Source: Bradyrhizobium sp. CSS354
GTDB lineage: Bacteria > Pseudomonadota > Alphaproteobacteria > Rhizobiales > Xanthobacteraceae
Length of the DNA stretch: 64,000 nucleotides
Direction: 5' to 3'
Assembly: GCF_029051725.1 (NCBI RefSeq)
Contig: NZ_JAACFU010000009.1
Coordinates: 62,001-126,000 of the forward strand
Positions 36,118 through 43,755 of the stretch are shown here, piece after piece. The stretch's first letter is position 1. Each line of letters opens with the position of its first letter. The notes beneath the pieces were generated by a model that did not search any database, was not told where the DNA came from, and saw only the letters and a program-made list of their open reading frames with translations. Made by a program: the position numbers and the translations under genes.

Positions 36118-36146
36118 AAAGGCCGGGAGCAATCCCGGCCTTTTTC
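36118..36146 (+). terminator. Intrinsic terminator of the glp operon
   Basis: Perfect 10-bp stem AAGGCCGGGA/TCCCGGCCTT closed by a GCAA tetraloop (GNRA class), followed by TTTTTCTTG. Confidence 0.9.
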
Positions 36147-36184
36147 TTGTTTTGCGTGACGTAGTACTCTCTCGATTATCGTCC

Positions 36185-36287
36185 GCTGTCATCGTCCGCG
36201 AAGGCGGACGATCCAGTATTCCAGAGGCGGTCGTGATTGAATCGAGAAGCCGCGGCGTACTGGATGCCCGCCTTCGGGCATGACAGC
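36185..36287. repeat. Long palindromic intergenic repeat, family A (copy 2)
   Basis: GCTGTCATCGTCCGC at one end and GGGCATGACAGC at the other; GATCCAGTA and TACTGGATG pair internally. It lies between the glp terminator and the convergent reductase gene. Confidence 0.82.
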
Positions 36288-36296
36288 TGTGCCCGC

Positions 36297-37397
36297 TTAT
36301 TCAGCCGGTTCGGCCGCCAGCGTCGGATAGTCCGTGTATCCCTTGGCGCCGCCGCCGTAGAACGTGTTCTTGTCCCAATCGTTCAGCGTCGCGCCCTGCT
36401 TCAGCCGCTCGACCAGATCGGGATTGGAGATGAACGGCTTGCCGAAGGCGATGAGATCGGCCGCGTTCGCGTCCAGCACCTTGGTGGCGAGATCGAAATC
36501 ATAGCCGTTGTTGGCGATGTAGGCGCCGGGGAAGCGCTTGCGCAAGCCGGCATAGTCGAACGGGGCGATGTCGCGCGGACCGCCGGTGGCGCCTTCGACG
36601 ACGTGGAGATAGACGAGCTTCAGCGCGGCGAGCCCGTCGACGATATGGTCGTACAAGGCTTGCGGGTTCGAATCCGAGATGTCGTTGGCCGGCGTCACCG
36701 GCGAGATGCGGATGCCGGTGCGCTCGGCGCCGGCTTCGGCCGCGACGGCCTTGGAGACTTCCAGCATCAGCCGTGCGCGGTTCTCGATCGAGCCGCCATA
36801 GGCGTCGGTACGCTTGTTGGTGCCGTCCTTGGCGAACTGCTCGAGCAGATAGCCGTTGGCGCCATGGATCTCGACGCCGTCGAAGCCGGCCTCGAGTGCG
36901 TTCTTCGTGGCGCGCTTGAAATCGTCGATGATCCCCGGAATTTCGGAGAGCTCGAGCGCACGGGGCTCGGAGACGTCGGCGAAGCCGCCGTTGACGAAAG
37001 TCTTGCCCTTGGCGCGGATCGCGCTCGGCGCCACCGGGGCTGCGCCATTGGCCTGAAGGTCGACGTGCGAGATGCGGCCGACATGCCAGAGCTGGATGAA
37101 GATCTTGCCGCCGCGCTGGTGCACCTGATCGGTGACCTTGCGCCAGCCGGCAACCTGCTCCTTGGAGTAGATGCCGGGGGTGTCCTGGTAGCCTTGGCCC
37201 TGCTGCGAGACCTGGCTTGCTTCGGTAATCAGAAGCCCAGCCGAGGCGCGCTGGGCGTAATAGTCGGCGGCGAGCGCGACCGGTACGAAGGTGCCGGGAA
37301 CGGCGCGGTTGCGCGTCAGCGGCGCCATCACGAAACGGTTCGCCAGCGTGATCGGGCCGAGCTTGTAGGTCTCAAACAATTTGGTCGAACGGCTCAT
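36297..37397 (-). CDS. Old Yellow Enzyme-family alkene reductase (NemA-like)
   Basis: 366 residues, TIM barrel with FMN. FETYKLGPITLANRFVMAPLTRNR is the family N-terminus; FIQLWHVGRISH, GVEIHGANGYLLEQF and RTDAYGGSIENRAR hold the FMN and substrate residues. Members reduce activated C=C bonds or nitrate esters with NAD(P)H. ATG 37397 is selected because the frame further upstream runs antisense through DUF1993. The stop lies only 9 bp from a family A repeat. Confidence 0.92.
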   Translation of the reverse strand: MSRSTKLFETYKLGPITLANRFVMAPLTRNRAVPGTFVPVALAADYYAQRASAGLLITEASQVSQQGQGYQDTPGIYSKEQVAGWRKVTDQVHQRGGKIFIQLWHVGRISHVDLQANGAAPVAPSAIRAKGKTFVNGGFADVSEPRALELSEIPGIIDDFKRATKNALEAGFDGVEIHGANGYLLEQFAKDGTNKRTDAYGGSIENRARLMLEVSKAVAAEAGAERTGIRISPVTPANDISDSNPQALYDHIVDGLAALKLVYLHVVEGATGGPRDIAPFDYAGLRKRFPGAYIANNGYDFDLATKVLDANAADLIAFGKPFISNPDLVERLKQGATLNDWDKNTFYGGGAKGYTDYPTLAAEPAE

Positions 37398-37581
37398 GAG
37401 AATGCTTCCAGGCGGTGAGAGATCCGGAACACTTGTGCATTGCGACAGGAGGCGCAAGGGAGGAGCCATACGGAAAGCGCTGGCGAGCTGCGCACGGGCC
37501 TTGCGCAGCTTAATTGATGTGCAATTGCGGGCCGCGGCAGTGGATTTGATCTCCCTGCCGCGGTCGCACGAGTTGGAAAAC

Positions 37582-38085
37582 TCAGTTCGCGCCCATGTAG
37601 TCGCGCTTTCCGATTTCGACGCCGTTGTGACGCAAGATCCCGTGGGCGGTCGCGGCATGGAAATAGAAGTTCGGCAGCGAGAACGCGCTCAGGAATTGCT
37701 GGCCCTTCATGGTGATGGACTTGTCGGGGCCGGCCGGGAAGGTGACGTCCTTGGTGTCGGCGCCCTCGAACTGCGCCGGCTTGAACGATTTCACATAGTC
37801 GATGGTCTTGGCGAGCCGCTGCTTCAATTCGGCAAAGCTGGTCTCGGTGTCCGGTGTGGACGGCACTTCGCTATGGGTCAGCCGGGCGCAGCCCTTGGCT
37901 GCGAAATCGCTGACCAGCTGGATCTGCTTCGAGAGCGGCAGCATGTCCGGAAACAGGCGGGAGCCGAGCAGGACGGCGGGATCGACCTTCTTGGCCGCAC
38001 AATGCGCCTCGGCTTTCGTGAGCAGGCCGGTCAGGCTGTTCAGCATTTGCAAATAGGCGGGAACGACGGCGTCGTGGAAGGACAT
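37582..38085 (-). CDS. DUF1993 family protein
   Basis: 167 residues. VVPAYLQMLNSLTGLLTKAE, SRLFPDMLPLSKQIQLVSDFA and LPNFYFHAATAHGILRHNGV match DUF1993, a DinB-like four-helix fold. His residues in the last motif could bind metal. No biochemical role is established. It is transcribed in the same direction as the OYE gene downstream (184-bp gap), so co-expression is possible. Confidence 0.88.
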   Translation of the reverse strand: MSFHDAVVPAYLQMLNSLTGLLTKAEAHCAAKKVDPAVLLGSRLFPDMLPLSKQIQLVSDFAAKGCARLTHSEVPSTPDTETSFAELKQRLAKTIDYVKSFKPAQFEGADTKDVTFPAGPDKSITMKGQQFLSAFSLPNFYFHAATAHGILRHNGVEIGKRDYMGAN

Positions 38086-38233
38086 GTGATGCTCGCTCTG
38101 TGGTGGGAAATCTCAGGAGAAAAACCTGAGCCACTCACATGGGAACCTCATGGAAAAATACAATCGCGCGAGCGGCTTGTGCAGTGCGAAAATTCTACCG
38201 AGCGGGCTTGTGGTGCTATGGGCGCCATACCCT

Positions 38234-38339
38234 GCTGTCATCGTCCGGCTTGACCGGACGATCCAGTACTCCGAGGCAGCTGTGATTGTATCGACAGGCC
38301 GCGGCGTACTGGATGCCCGCTTTCGCGGGGCATGACAGC
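38234..38339. repeat. Long palindromic intergenic repeat, family A (copy 3)
   Basis: GCTGTCATCGTCCGG and GGCATGACAGC ends; GATCCAGTACTC and GTACTGGATG pair across the centre. Nearly the same as copy 2, only 2 kb away. Confidence 0.82.
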
Positions 38340-38350
38340 AATTCTAGTGC

Positions 38351-39652
38351 TTAGCGGATCGTGGCCGCCGGCTGTGCCTGCGCCGTGCCACCGCGCATGC
38401 GGGCGAGCAGCTCGGCCGTCGGCCAGGAATCGGCGGGCAGACCGTATTTGATCTGCATCGCCTTCACCGCGGCGCGGCTCTGCTGGCCCAGCACGCCGTC
38501 GACCTTGCCGACGTTGAAGCCGGCCTGGACCAGAAGCTGCTGCAATTGCTTGAGCTCGTTGAACGGCAGCTGCGCGACCGGTGTGGACGGCTTTCGCATC
38601 GGAGCCGCGCCCGCGATGCGGGTGGCGAGATAACCCGCGGTGGTCGAATAGATCAGCGAGTTATTCCACTCGGTATAAGCCGCGAAATTCGGGTACGCCA
38701 TAAAGGCCGGACCGAAGCGTCCCATCGGCAGCAGCACGGAGGCCGCGAGATTGTCGTTCGGCAGCGGCCGGCCGTCGGGATAGGTGACGCCGAGTTGCGC
38801 CCATTTCGAGCGCGGCTCTCGCACCGTGAGGTCGGTCTGATCCCACGGCAGGTTTTGCGGCACCTTGATCTCCTCCAGCCACGGCTCACCGCGCCGCCAC
38901 TTCAATCCGTTGGCGATGTAGTTCGCGGTCGAGCCGATCACATCGTCCTCACTGCGGAGGAGATCGCGTCGTCCGTCGCCGTCATAGTCGACGGCATAGT
39001 TGACGTAATGCACGGGCAGGAACTGGGTCTGTCCGAGTTCACCGGCCCAGGATCCGACCATCTCGTCGGGATGCAAATCACCGCGGTCGATGATCTTCAG
39101 CGCGGCGATGGTCTCGTTCACGAACATCTCCGAGCGGCGGCAATCATAGGCCAGCGACACCAGCGATTTCAGTGTCGGCAGATTGCCCATGTTGACGCCG
39201 AAGTCGCTCTCCAATCCCCAGAACGCGGCAATCACCGCCGGCGGCACGCCGTATTCCTTTTCCGCGCGGGCGAATGCGGCCGCATGTTGCTTGATGTGCT
39301 GCTGGCCGTTCTGCATGCGATAGGGCGCGGCCATGCGGCCGGCAAATTCGGTGAAGAGCTGGCCGAACACGCGCTGGCCGCGGTCGCGATTGACGATGCC
39401 CTGGTCGTAGACGAGGTAAGGCGAGGCCGCCGCGATCGTCCGCTGCGACACGCCGGCGGCAACAGCCTGCTGTTTCACATCGGCCAGGAAGCGATCGAAG
39501 TTCGCGCCATTGTGGCACGACGCCGCGCGTGGGGAGGGCGCGGCGGCCCTGGGGACCGCCGGCTTTGCGGGTGGCGGAGCGAACTGGGCAGAGGCGGGAA
39601 GGGCGAGCGTGAGCAGGGCGGCGGCCGCGATCGCAAATCGGGTCTGGAGCAT
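38351..39652 (-). CDS. Lytic murein transglycosylase, MltB family, with peptidoglycan-binding domain
   Basis: 433 residues. Signal peptide MLQTRFAIAAAALLTLALPA. The SLT-type catalytic domain (about 50-345) contains the catalytic Glu148 in AAFWGLESDFG, with AGELGQTQFLPVHYVNYAVD downstream. A C-terminal PG_binding_1 domain (from about residue 370) has FNELKQLQQLLVQAGFNVGK and VDGVLGQQSRAAVK. It cleaves glycan strands to 1,6-anhydro ends in the periplasm. ATG 39652 starts the signal peptide; longer frames are not needed. Confidence 0.92.
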   Translation of the reverse strand: MLQTRFAIAAAALLTLALPASAQFAPPPAKPAVPRAAAPSPRAASCHNGANFDRFLADVKQQAVAAGVSQRTIAAASPYLVYDQGIVNRDRGQRVFGQLFTEFAGRMAAPYRMQNGQQHIKQHAAAFARAEKEYGVPPAVIAAFWGLESDFGVNMGNLPTLKSLVSLAYDCRRSEMFVNETIAALKIIDRGDLHPDEMVGSWAGELGQTQFLPVHYVNYAVDYDGDGRRDLLRSEDDVIGSTANYIANGLKWRRGEPWLEEIKVPQNLPWDQTDLTVREPRSKWAQLGVTYPDGRPLPNDNLAASVLLPMGRFGPAFMAYPNFAAYTEWNNSLIYSTTAGYLATRIAGAAPMRKPSTPVAQLPFNELKQLQQLLVQAGFNVGKVDGVLGQQSRAAVKAMQIKYGLPADSWPTAELLARMRGGTAQAQPAATIR

Positions 39653-39901
39653 GAGGTTTCCGGCGGGGAAGGGGCGTGGGGAATCTTGCCAAAGCTTAAG
39701 GGAATTGAGCGCCTCAAACCATCCCTTCGTCATGACCGCGCAGGCGGGACAAGCCCGGCCATGACGGAAAAGCAATGTTGGGCCAGTGCCGCGTCTCCGC
39801 GACGCACCCTGAAACCTTGCACGTGGACGGGGGTCATCCCTACCTCATGCTCGCCGGCCCGCAACGCCTCCAGCGGCCACGGCCGGCCTCGGGAGACGGC
39901 C

Positions 39902-40834
39902 ATGAACTATCTTCGTACCGCAATGCTGCTCGCAGGCCTCACCGCCCTGTTCATGGGTGTCGGCTATCTGATCGGCGGTGCCGGCGGCGCCATGATTGCG
40001 CTCGTCATTGCCGCGGCGACCAATCTCTTCACCTACTGGAATTCCGACCGGATGGTGCTGTCGATGTATGGCGCCCATGAGGTCGACCGCAGCAGCGCCC
40101 CGGAGCTGGTCGGGCTCGTGGCCGAGCTTGCGAGCCGCGCCGGCTTGCCGATGCCGCGCGTGTTCCTGATGGATGAGCCGCAGCCCAACGCGTTTGCCAC
40201 CGGGCGCAATCCCGAGAATGCCGCGGTTGCGGTCACCACCGGGCTGATGCGCCAGCTCAGCCGCGAGGAGCTCGCCGGCGTGATCGCGCACGAGCTCGCG
40301 CATATCAAGCACCACGACACGCTGCTGATGACTGTGACCGCGACCATTGCGGGTGCGATCTCGATGCTGGCGCAGTTCGGCATGTTCTTCGGAGGCAACC
40401 GCGACAACAACGGCCCGGGCATCGTCGGCTCGATCCTGATGATGATCCTAGCCCCGATCGGCGCCATGCTGGTGCAGATGGCCATCAGTCGTACGCGCGA
40501 ATATGCCGCGGACAATCTCGGCGCACGCATCGCCGGTCAGCCGATGTGGCTGGCATCGGCGCTGGTGAAGATCGAAGGCGCAGCGCATCAGGTCCCGAAT
40601 GTCGAGGCGGAACGAAATCCCGCCACCGCGCACATGTTCATCATCAATCCGCTGTCGGGTCATGGCGTGGACAATCTGTTCGCCACCCATCCCTCGACGC
40701 AGAATCGCATCGCGGCGCTTCAGCAGCTCGCAGCCGAGCTTGGTGCGCAGGCGTCGCCGTCGGTCGGCGCCAATGAGAACTATCCGCCGCGAGGCCCGTG
40801 GGGCCGCTCGTCCTCGCGCGGGCCTTGGGGCTGA
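39902..40834 (+). CDS. htpX: HtpX-like M48 membrane zinc metalloprotease
   Basis: 310 residues. Two N-terminal helices (AMLLAGLTALFMGVGYLIGG, AMIALVIAAATNLF) precede the M48 domain. The zinc site HELAH is at 130-134 and the third ligand Glu is in SRTREYAAD. MPRVFLMDEPQPNAFATGRN is typical of HtpX. It degrades misfolded membrane proteins. The tail is Gly/Pro/Arg-rich (RGPWGRSSSRGPWG), common in rhizobial HtpX. ATG 39902 is adjacent to a GGGAGA SD. Confidence 0.93.
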   Translation: MNYLRTAMLLAGLTALFMGVGYLIGGAGGAMIALVIAAATNLFTYWNSDRMVLSMYGAHEVDRSSAPELVGLVAELASRAGLPMPRVFLMDEPQPNAFATGRNPENAAVAVTTGLMRQLSREELAGVIAHELAHIKHHDTLLMTVTATIAGAISMLAQFGMFFGGNRDNNGPGIVGSILMMILAPIGAMLVQMAISRTREYAADNLGARIAGQPMWLASALVKIEGAAHQVPNVEAERNPATAHMFIINPLSGHGVDNLFATHPSTQNRIAALQQLAAELGAQASPSVGANENYPPRGPWGRSSSRGPWG

Positions 40835-40968
40835 TGCGGACGCGGCCGGAATTTGCGCGCTTTGTGACCTGTCGCACACAGGGCGGTCCCGGCCGGTGTT
40901 AACACCCTGCCGTGACAGTTCCTGCGAAAGGGGATGCGTGGCCGGCCATTTGCCTGCCGCCGTCGAAG

Positions 40969-41610
40969 ATGACCAAAGCTGCGGTACCATTGTTGATCGT
41001 CCTGGGCGTGCTGATTGGCCTGTCCACGCACACCGTCGTCAATTGCGGGGACGAGGACGACCCGGACATCTGCTCGGCGGTGATCGGCTTCTCGCCGTTG
41101 CGCGGCTCGCTGATCGCCTTCGCCTATGAGGGACGCGGACGGATCGCGCTACGCCACGGCGACTGGCGGCGAGCGATCGCGGATTTCGACGAGGCCATCC
41201 ACCTCAATCCCAACCGCGCCTCGCTCTATCGCGATCGGGCGCTGGCGCGCCGGCAGAACGGCGACCTCGAACTTGCCATCGAGGATTATGACGAGGCGAT
41301 CGCGCATGATCCCAGGCACGCCGGGCCCTATCACCAGCGCGGCCTCGCGCTCGCCGCCACCGGCGATCTGGATCGCGCGATCCTGAGCTACAACACTGCG
41401 GTTCGCGTCGACCCCTCGGATGCGCAGTCTCGGCTCGACCGCGGCCTCGCCTTCCTTGCCCGCGGCCAAGCGGATGAGGCACGCGCCGATTTCGAGGCCG
41501 CGCTGGCACTGCCCGCCGGCAAGGATACCCACACCCGCGATGCGGCGCGCGCTAAGCTCGCCGAACTGGCAAGCGCCGAGCCGACCCGCCTCGCCGCGCC
41601 AGGAAGGTAG
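40969..41610 (+). CDS. TPR-repeat protein with N-terminal membrane segment
   Basis: 213 residues. A hydrophobic N-terminus (AAVPLLIVLGVLIGLSTHTV) acts as a signal or anchor. The next segment has two Cys (NCGDEDDPDIC), probably disulfide-linked in the periplasm. Four tetratricopeptide repeats follow, e.g. GDWRRAIADFDEAIHLNPNR, GDLELAIEDYDEAIAHDP and GDLDRAILSYNTAVRVDP. It is presumably a protein-interaction scaffold. Start ATG 40969 is chosen for the signal; frames from 40912 are possible. Confidence 0.82.
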   Translation: MTKAAVPLLIVLGVLIGLSTHTVVNCGDEDDPDICSAVIGFSPLRGSLIAFAYEGRGRIALRHGDWRRAIADFDEAIHLNPNRASLYRDRALARRQNGDLELAIEDYDEAIAHDPRHAGPYHQRGLALAATGDLDRAILSYNTAVRVDPSDAQSRLDRGLAFLARGQADEARADFEAALALPAGKDTHTRDAARAKLAELASAEPTRLAAPGR

Positions 41611-41640
41611 AGATATCTGGAGCTGCGTGCGCCGCTGCAA

Positions 41641-41791
41641 CCCTCTCCCCTTGTGGGAGAAGGTGGCGCGAAGCGCCGGATGAGGGGTTGTTTCCGCGGA
41701 TTTCAACCGCAGCAGGCTCACGCGCGGAGAGATACCCCTCACCCGTCTCGCCGCTTCCCGGCGAGCCACCCTCTCCCACAAGGGGAGAAGG
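41641..41791. repeat. Palindromic intergenic repeat, family E
   Basis: Ends CCCTCTCCCCTTGTGGGAGA and CTCTCCCACAAGGGGAGA are complementary over about 20 bp. Inner pairs GGATGAGGGGT/ACCCCTCACC and GGCGCGAAGCGCC add further stems. It occupies the convergent gap between the TPR gene and the Lys-tailed gene. Confidence 0.8.
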
Positions 41792-41804
41792 AAGAAAGTG
41801 AGCG

Positions 41805-42152
41805 CTACTTCGCCTTCTTGGCTTTGGCCTTCTTCGCCTTCTTCACCGGCTTTTCCTTGGGCGCCTTCTTCTCCACCTTCACCGCGACAGGTGTGCTGGC
41901 GGCGATCCGCATCGACCGCGCGTAGCTGTCGGCGACGTTGTCGGCGGACATCTGCAGGCGCTTGGCGGCGGCGATGGCCTGCTCCATGGTGGTCTTGGCC
42001 ATCATCTTGAAGCGGTCGCCGGTCTCCTTGCTCTTGGCCTTGGCCGCAAGGCCGTTGAATCGATCCCGCCGCTCCTTGGCGCGGGTCATCAGGCCCGTAT
42101 GCAGCTGTCTGGCCAGTTGCCGGATCACGACATCCAGGTCGGCGTCCGCCAT
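41805..42152 (-). CDS. Small protein with histone H1-like lysine tail
   Basis: 115 residues. Residues 1-90 are a helical, charged region (LDVVIRQLARQLHTGLMTRA, MEQAIAAAKRLQMSADNVAD) with no recognised domain. Residues 92-115 are almost only Lys, Ala and Pro (KVEKKAPKEKPVKKAKKAKA), the composition of eukaryotic H1 and bacterial AlgP/Hc1-type tails. DNA or RNA binding is therefore a reasonable guess. A family E repeat begins 14 bp after its stop. Confidence 0.75.
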   Translation of the reverse strand: MADADLDVVIRQLARQLHTGLMTRAKERRDRFNGLAAKAKSKETGDRFKMMAKTTMEQAIAAAKRLQMSADNVADSYARSMRIAASTPVAVKVEKKAPKEKPVKKAKKAKAKKAK

Positions 42153-42257
42153 GTTGTTCTATCCTCTTCGAAAACAGTATCGATGCGGGCGGGACTATGC
42201 AGATCGGCCCCCACCTTGGCAATTCCCGGCCACACGTCATCCGCAGCTTCCGGTGAC

Positions 42258-42292
42258 CAAAACAAAAGAGCCGCGCTGCGCGCGCGGCTCTC
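42258..42292 (-). terminator. Intrinsic terminator after the HExxH protein gene
   Basis: On the minus strand GAGCCGCG and CGCGGCTC arms (8 bp, extended by CG-rich pairing), followed by TTTTGTTTT. It lies 25 bp after the stop at 42317. Confidence 0.72.
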
Positions 42293-42316
42293 TGGCTCGG
42301 TTTGGCGTTTTTGGCC

Positions 42317-43123
42317 TTACTTCAGCGAGGCGACCGGGCCGCTTGCCTCTGCCGGATCGGGGTCGAAGCCGAACACGCCGACCAGATATTTGTAATAGTC
42401 CGGCAGCTTCTCCTTGAGCGCCTCGCGCGACTTCGGGTCGTGGAATTCGCTCTTGCCGGCCAGGAAGATGCTGGCGGTCACCGCAAAGAATTCCATGTGA
42501 TTCTTCAGCGCGTAGGAATCCTTGGGCAGGAGATCCTTGGACTTGGCGTAGGCGTAATAGCCGATCACGCCCTTGTTGGCGTAGCCGTCCGGCAACAGCC
42601 GCGCGTGGTAGGCGTGCAGCAACTCGTGCAGCAGCACGGCTTCCTTTTCGTACCGCATCATGTCCGGCCGCAGCATGATCACGCCAAGGCCGGAATCGAC
42701 CGCGAGGTCGACGGCGTTCGGATTGCTCCAGCGCTGCTTGTTGGGATCCCAGACCGTCAGCGTGCGGGGAGCGGTGCGCTGGATGTCAGGCGTGACCCGG
42801 CCGTAGCAGGCGGTCGCGGCGCCTTCGTCGAGGCAGGCCAGCTCGCTGGCGATGATCGGGACGGTGCGGAAGAAGCGCAGCACGCGCGGCGAGAGGCCGG
42901 CAGCCTCGACCACGTCGATCTGGCTCTTTACATTGTCGGTGAGCTTGTCGACATCCTTGCGGTCGGAATTCTCCGACAGGTCGAACATGTAGCCGCGATA
43001 GCTCTGGAAGCCCGGCGGTAACGCCTGCGCTGCGCCGGCGGACGCATCAAGCGGTCCGGCATGAGCTGGATTGGCAAAGAGCGCGCCGACAATGGTCGCG
43101 GTCAGCAGCAACGCAATGCGCAT
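42317..43123 (-). CDS. Secreted protein with zincin-type HExxH motif
   Basis: 268 residues. Signal peptide MRIALLLTATIVGALFANPAHA. The motif HELLH (166-170) in LLHELLHAYHARLLP, followed 30 residues on by Glu201 (KNHMEFFAVTASIF), fits a gluzincin-like metal site. Two Cys (ELACLDEGAATACYG) probably form a disulfide. No named peptidase family is recognised, so protease activity is inferred from the motif only. Its own terminator follows. Confidence 0.8.
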   Translation of the reverse strand: MRIALLLTATIVGALFANPAHAGPLDASAGAAQALPPGFQSYRGYMFDLSENSDRKDVDKLTDNVKSQIDVVEAAGLSPRVLRFFRTVPIIASELACLDEGAATACYGRVTPDIQRTAPRTLTVWDPNKQRWSNPNAVDLAVDSGLGVIMLRPDMMRYEKEAVLLHELLHAYHARLLPDGYANKGVIGYYAYAKSKDLLPKDSYALKNHMEFFAVTASIFLAGKSEFHDPKSREALKEKLPDYYKYLVGVFGFDPDPAEASGPVASLK

Positions 43124-43350
43124 GATGAACCCCCTGATGTCACTTCACGCGGCAGAATAAGCCGCCGTTGTTTGCGAAAAGTGAGTGGGGCGAGACTAAG
43201 GCAGCGATGTTGAGGCGTGCTTAATCGATGGTTGCAGATCGCTGAAGTCAATTAGTGCCGGGTTAACCAAGCGTGGATTGCCCGCGCGGTTCGGCGTAGC
43301 ATGCGATCCGGGCACGAGCCCCAAACCAGATTGCCGGAAGGGAGGATGCC

Positions 43351-43644
43351 ATGTACGCCGCCATCCGTCAGGCCAAAGCGAAAAGCGGGAGCGCCGAAGA
43401 GCTGGCGCGCCGTATCAAGGAAGGCGCCGTTCCGATCATCAGCGACGTCGACGGCTTCCGTGCCTATTACGTCGTCTACGCCGGCGACGACACCGTCACG
43501 GCGATTTCGATCTTCGACAAGTTCGAGCAGGCGGAGGAGGCGAACAGGCGTGCGATCGCCTGGATCGAGAAGGATCTGGGCGCGCTGCTTGCAGGCGACG
43601 CCCGCGCCGCCGCGGGTCCGGTCATCGTGCATACGCTGGCGTGA
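43351..43644 (+). CDS. Small ABM-like (ferredoxin-fold) protein
   Basis: 97 residues. MYAAIRQAKAKSGSAEELARR, VDGFRAYYVVYAGDDTVTAISIF and EEANRRAIAWIEKDLGALL form the beta-alpha-beta-beta pattern of the dimeric alpha-beta barrel (antibiotic biosynthesis monooxygenase-like) superfamily. Whether it is an enzyme is unknown. GGGAGG SD 6 nt before the ATG. A family B repeat follows directly. Confidence 0.75.
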   Translation: MYAAIRQAKAKSGSAEELARRIKEGAVPIISDVDGFRAYYVVYAGDDTVTAISIFDKFEQAEEANRRAIAWIEKDLGALLAGDARAAAGPVIVHTLA

Positions 43645-43650
43645 AGCCTT

Positions 43651-43736
43651 CGTCATTGCGAGGAGCGGAGCGACGAAGCAATCCAGGCTGTCACTGCGGA
43701 GACAGTCTGGATTGCTTCGCTTCGCTCGCAATGACG
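43651..43736. repeat. Palindromic intergenic repeat, family B (copy 1)
   Basis: Perfect 12-bp outer arms CGTCATTGCGAG and CTCGCAATGACG; inner arms GCGACGAAGCAATCCAG and CTGGATTGCTTCGCTTCGC. It lies in the convergent gap between the ABM-like gene and the ScfR-type regulator. Confidence 0.85.
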
Positions 43737-43755
43737 AGGAGGTAGATGTGCCCCC

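Noticed and set aside
39815..39845. Possible heat-shock (RpoH) promoter before htpX (CCTTGC ... CCCTAC)
   Set aside because: The -35 CTTG core is present, but the -10 does not match CCATAT well and spacing is uncertain, so it is not listed as a feature.
43124..43350. 227-bp divergent gap searched for EcfG, Zur and CRP-type sites
   Set aside because: No motif with both halves at proper spacing was found.
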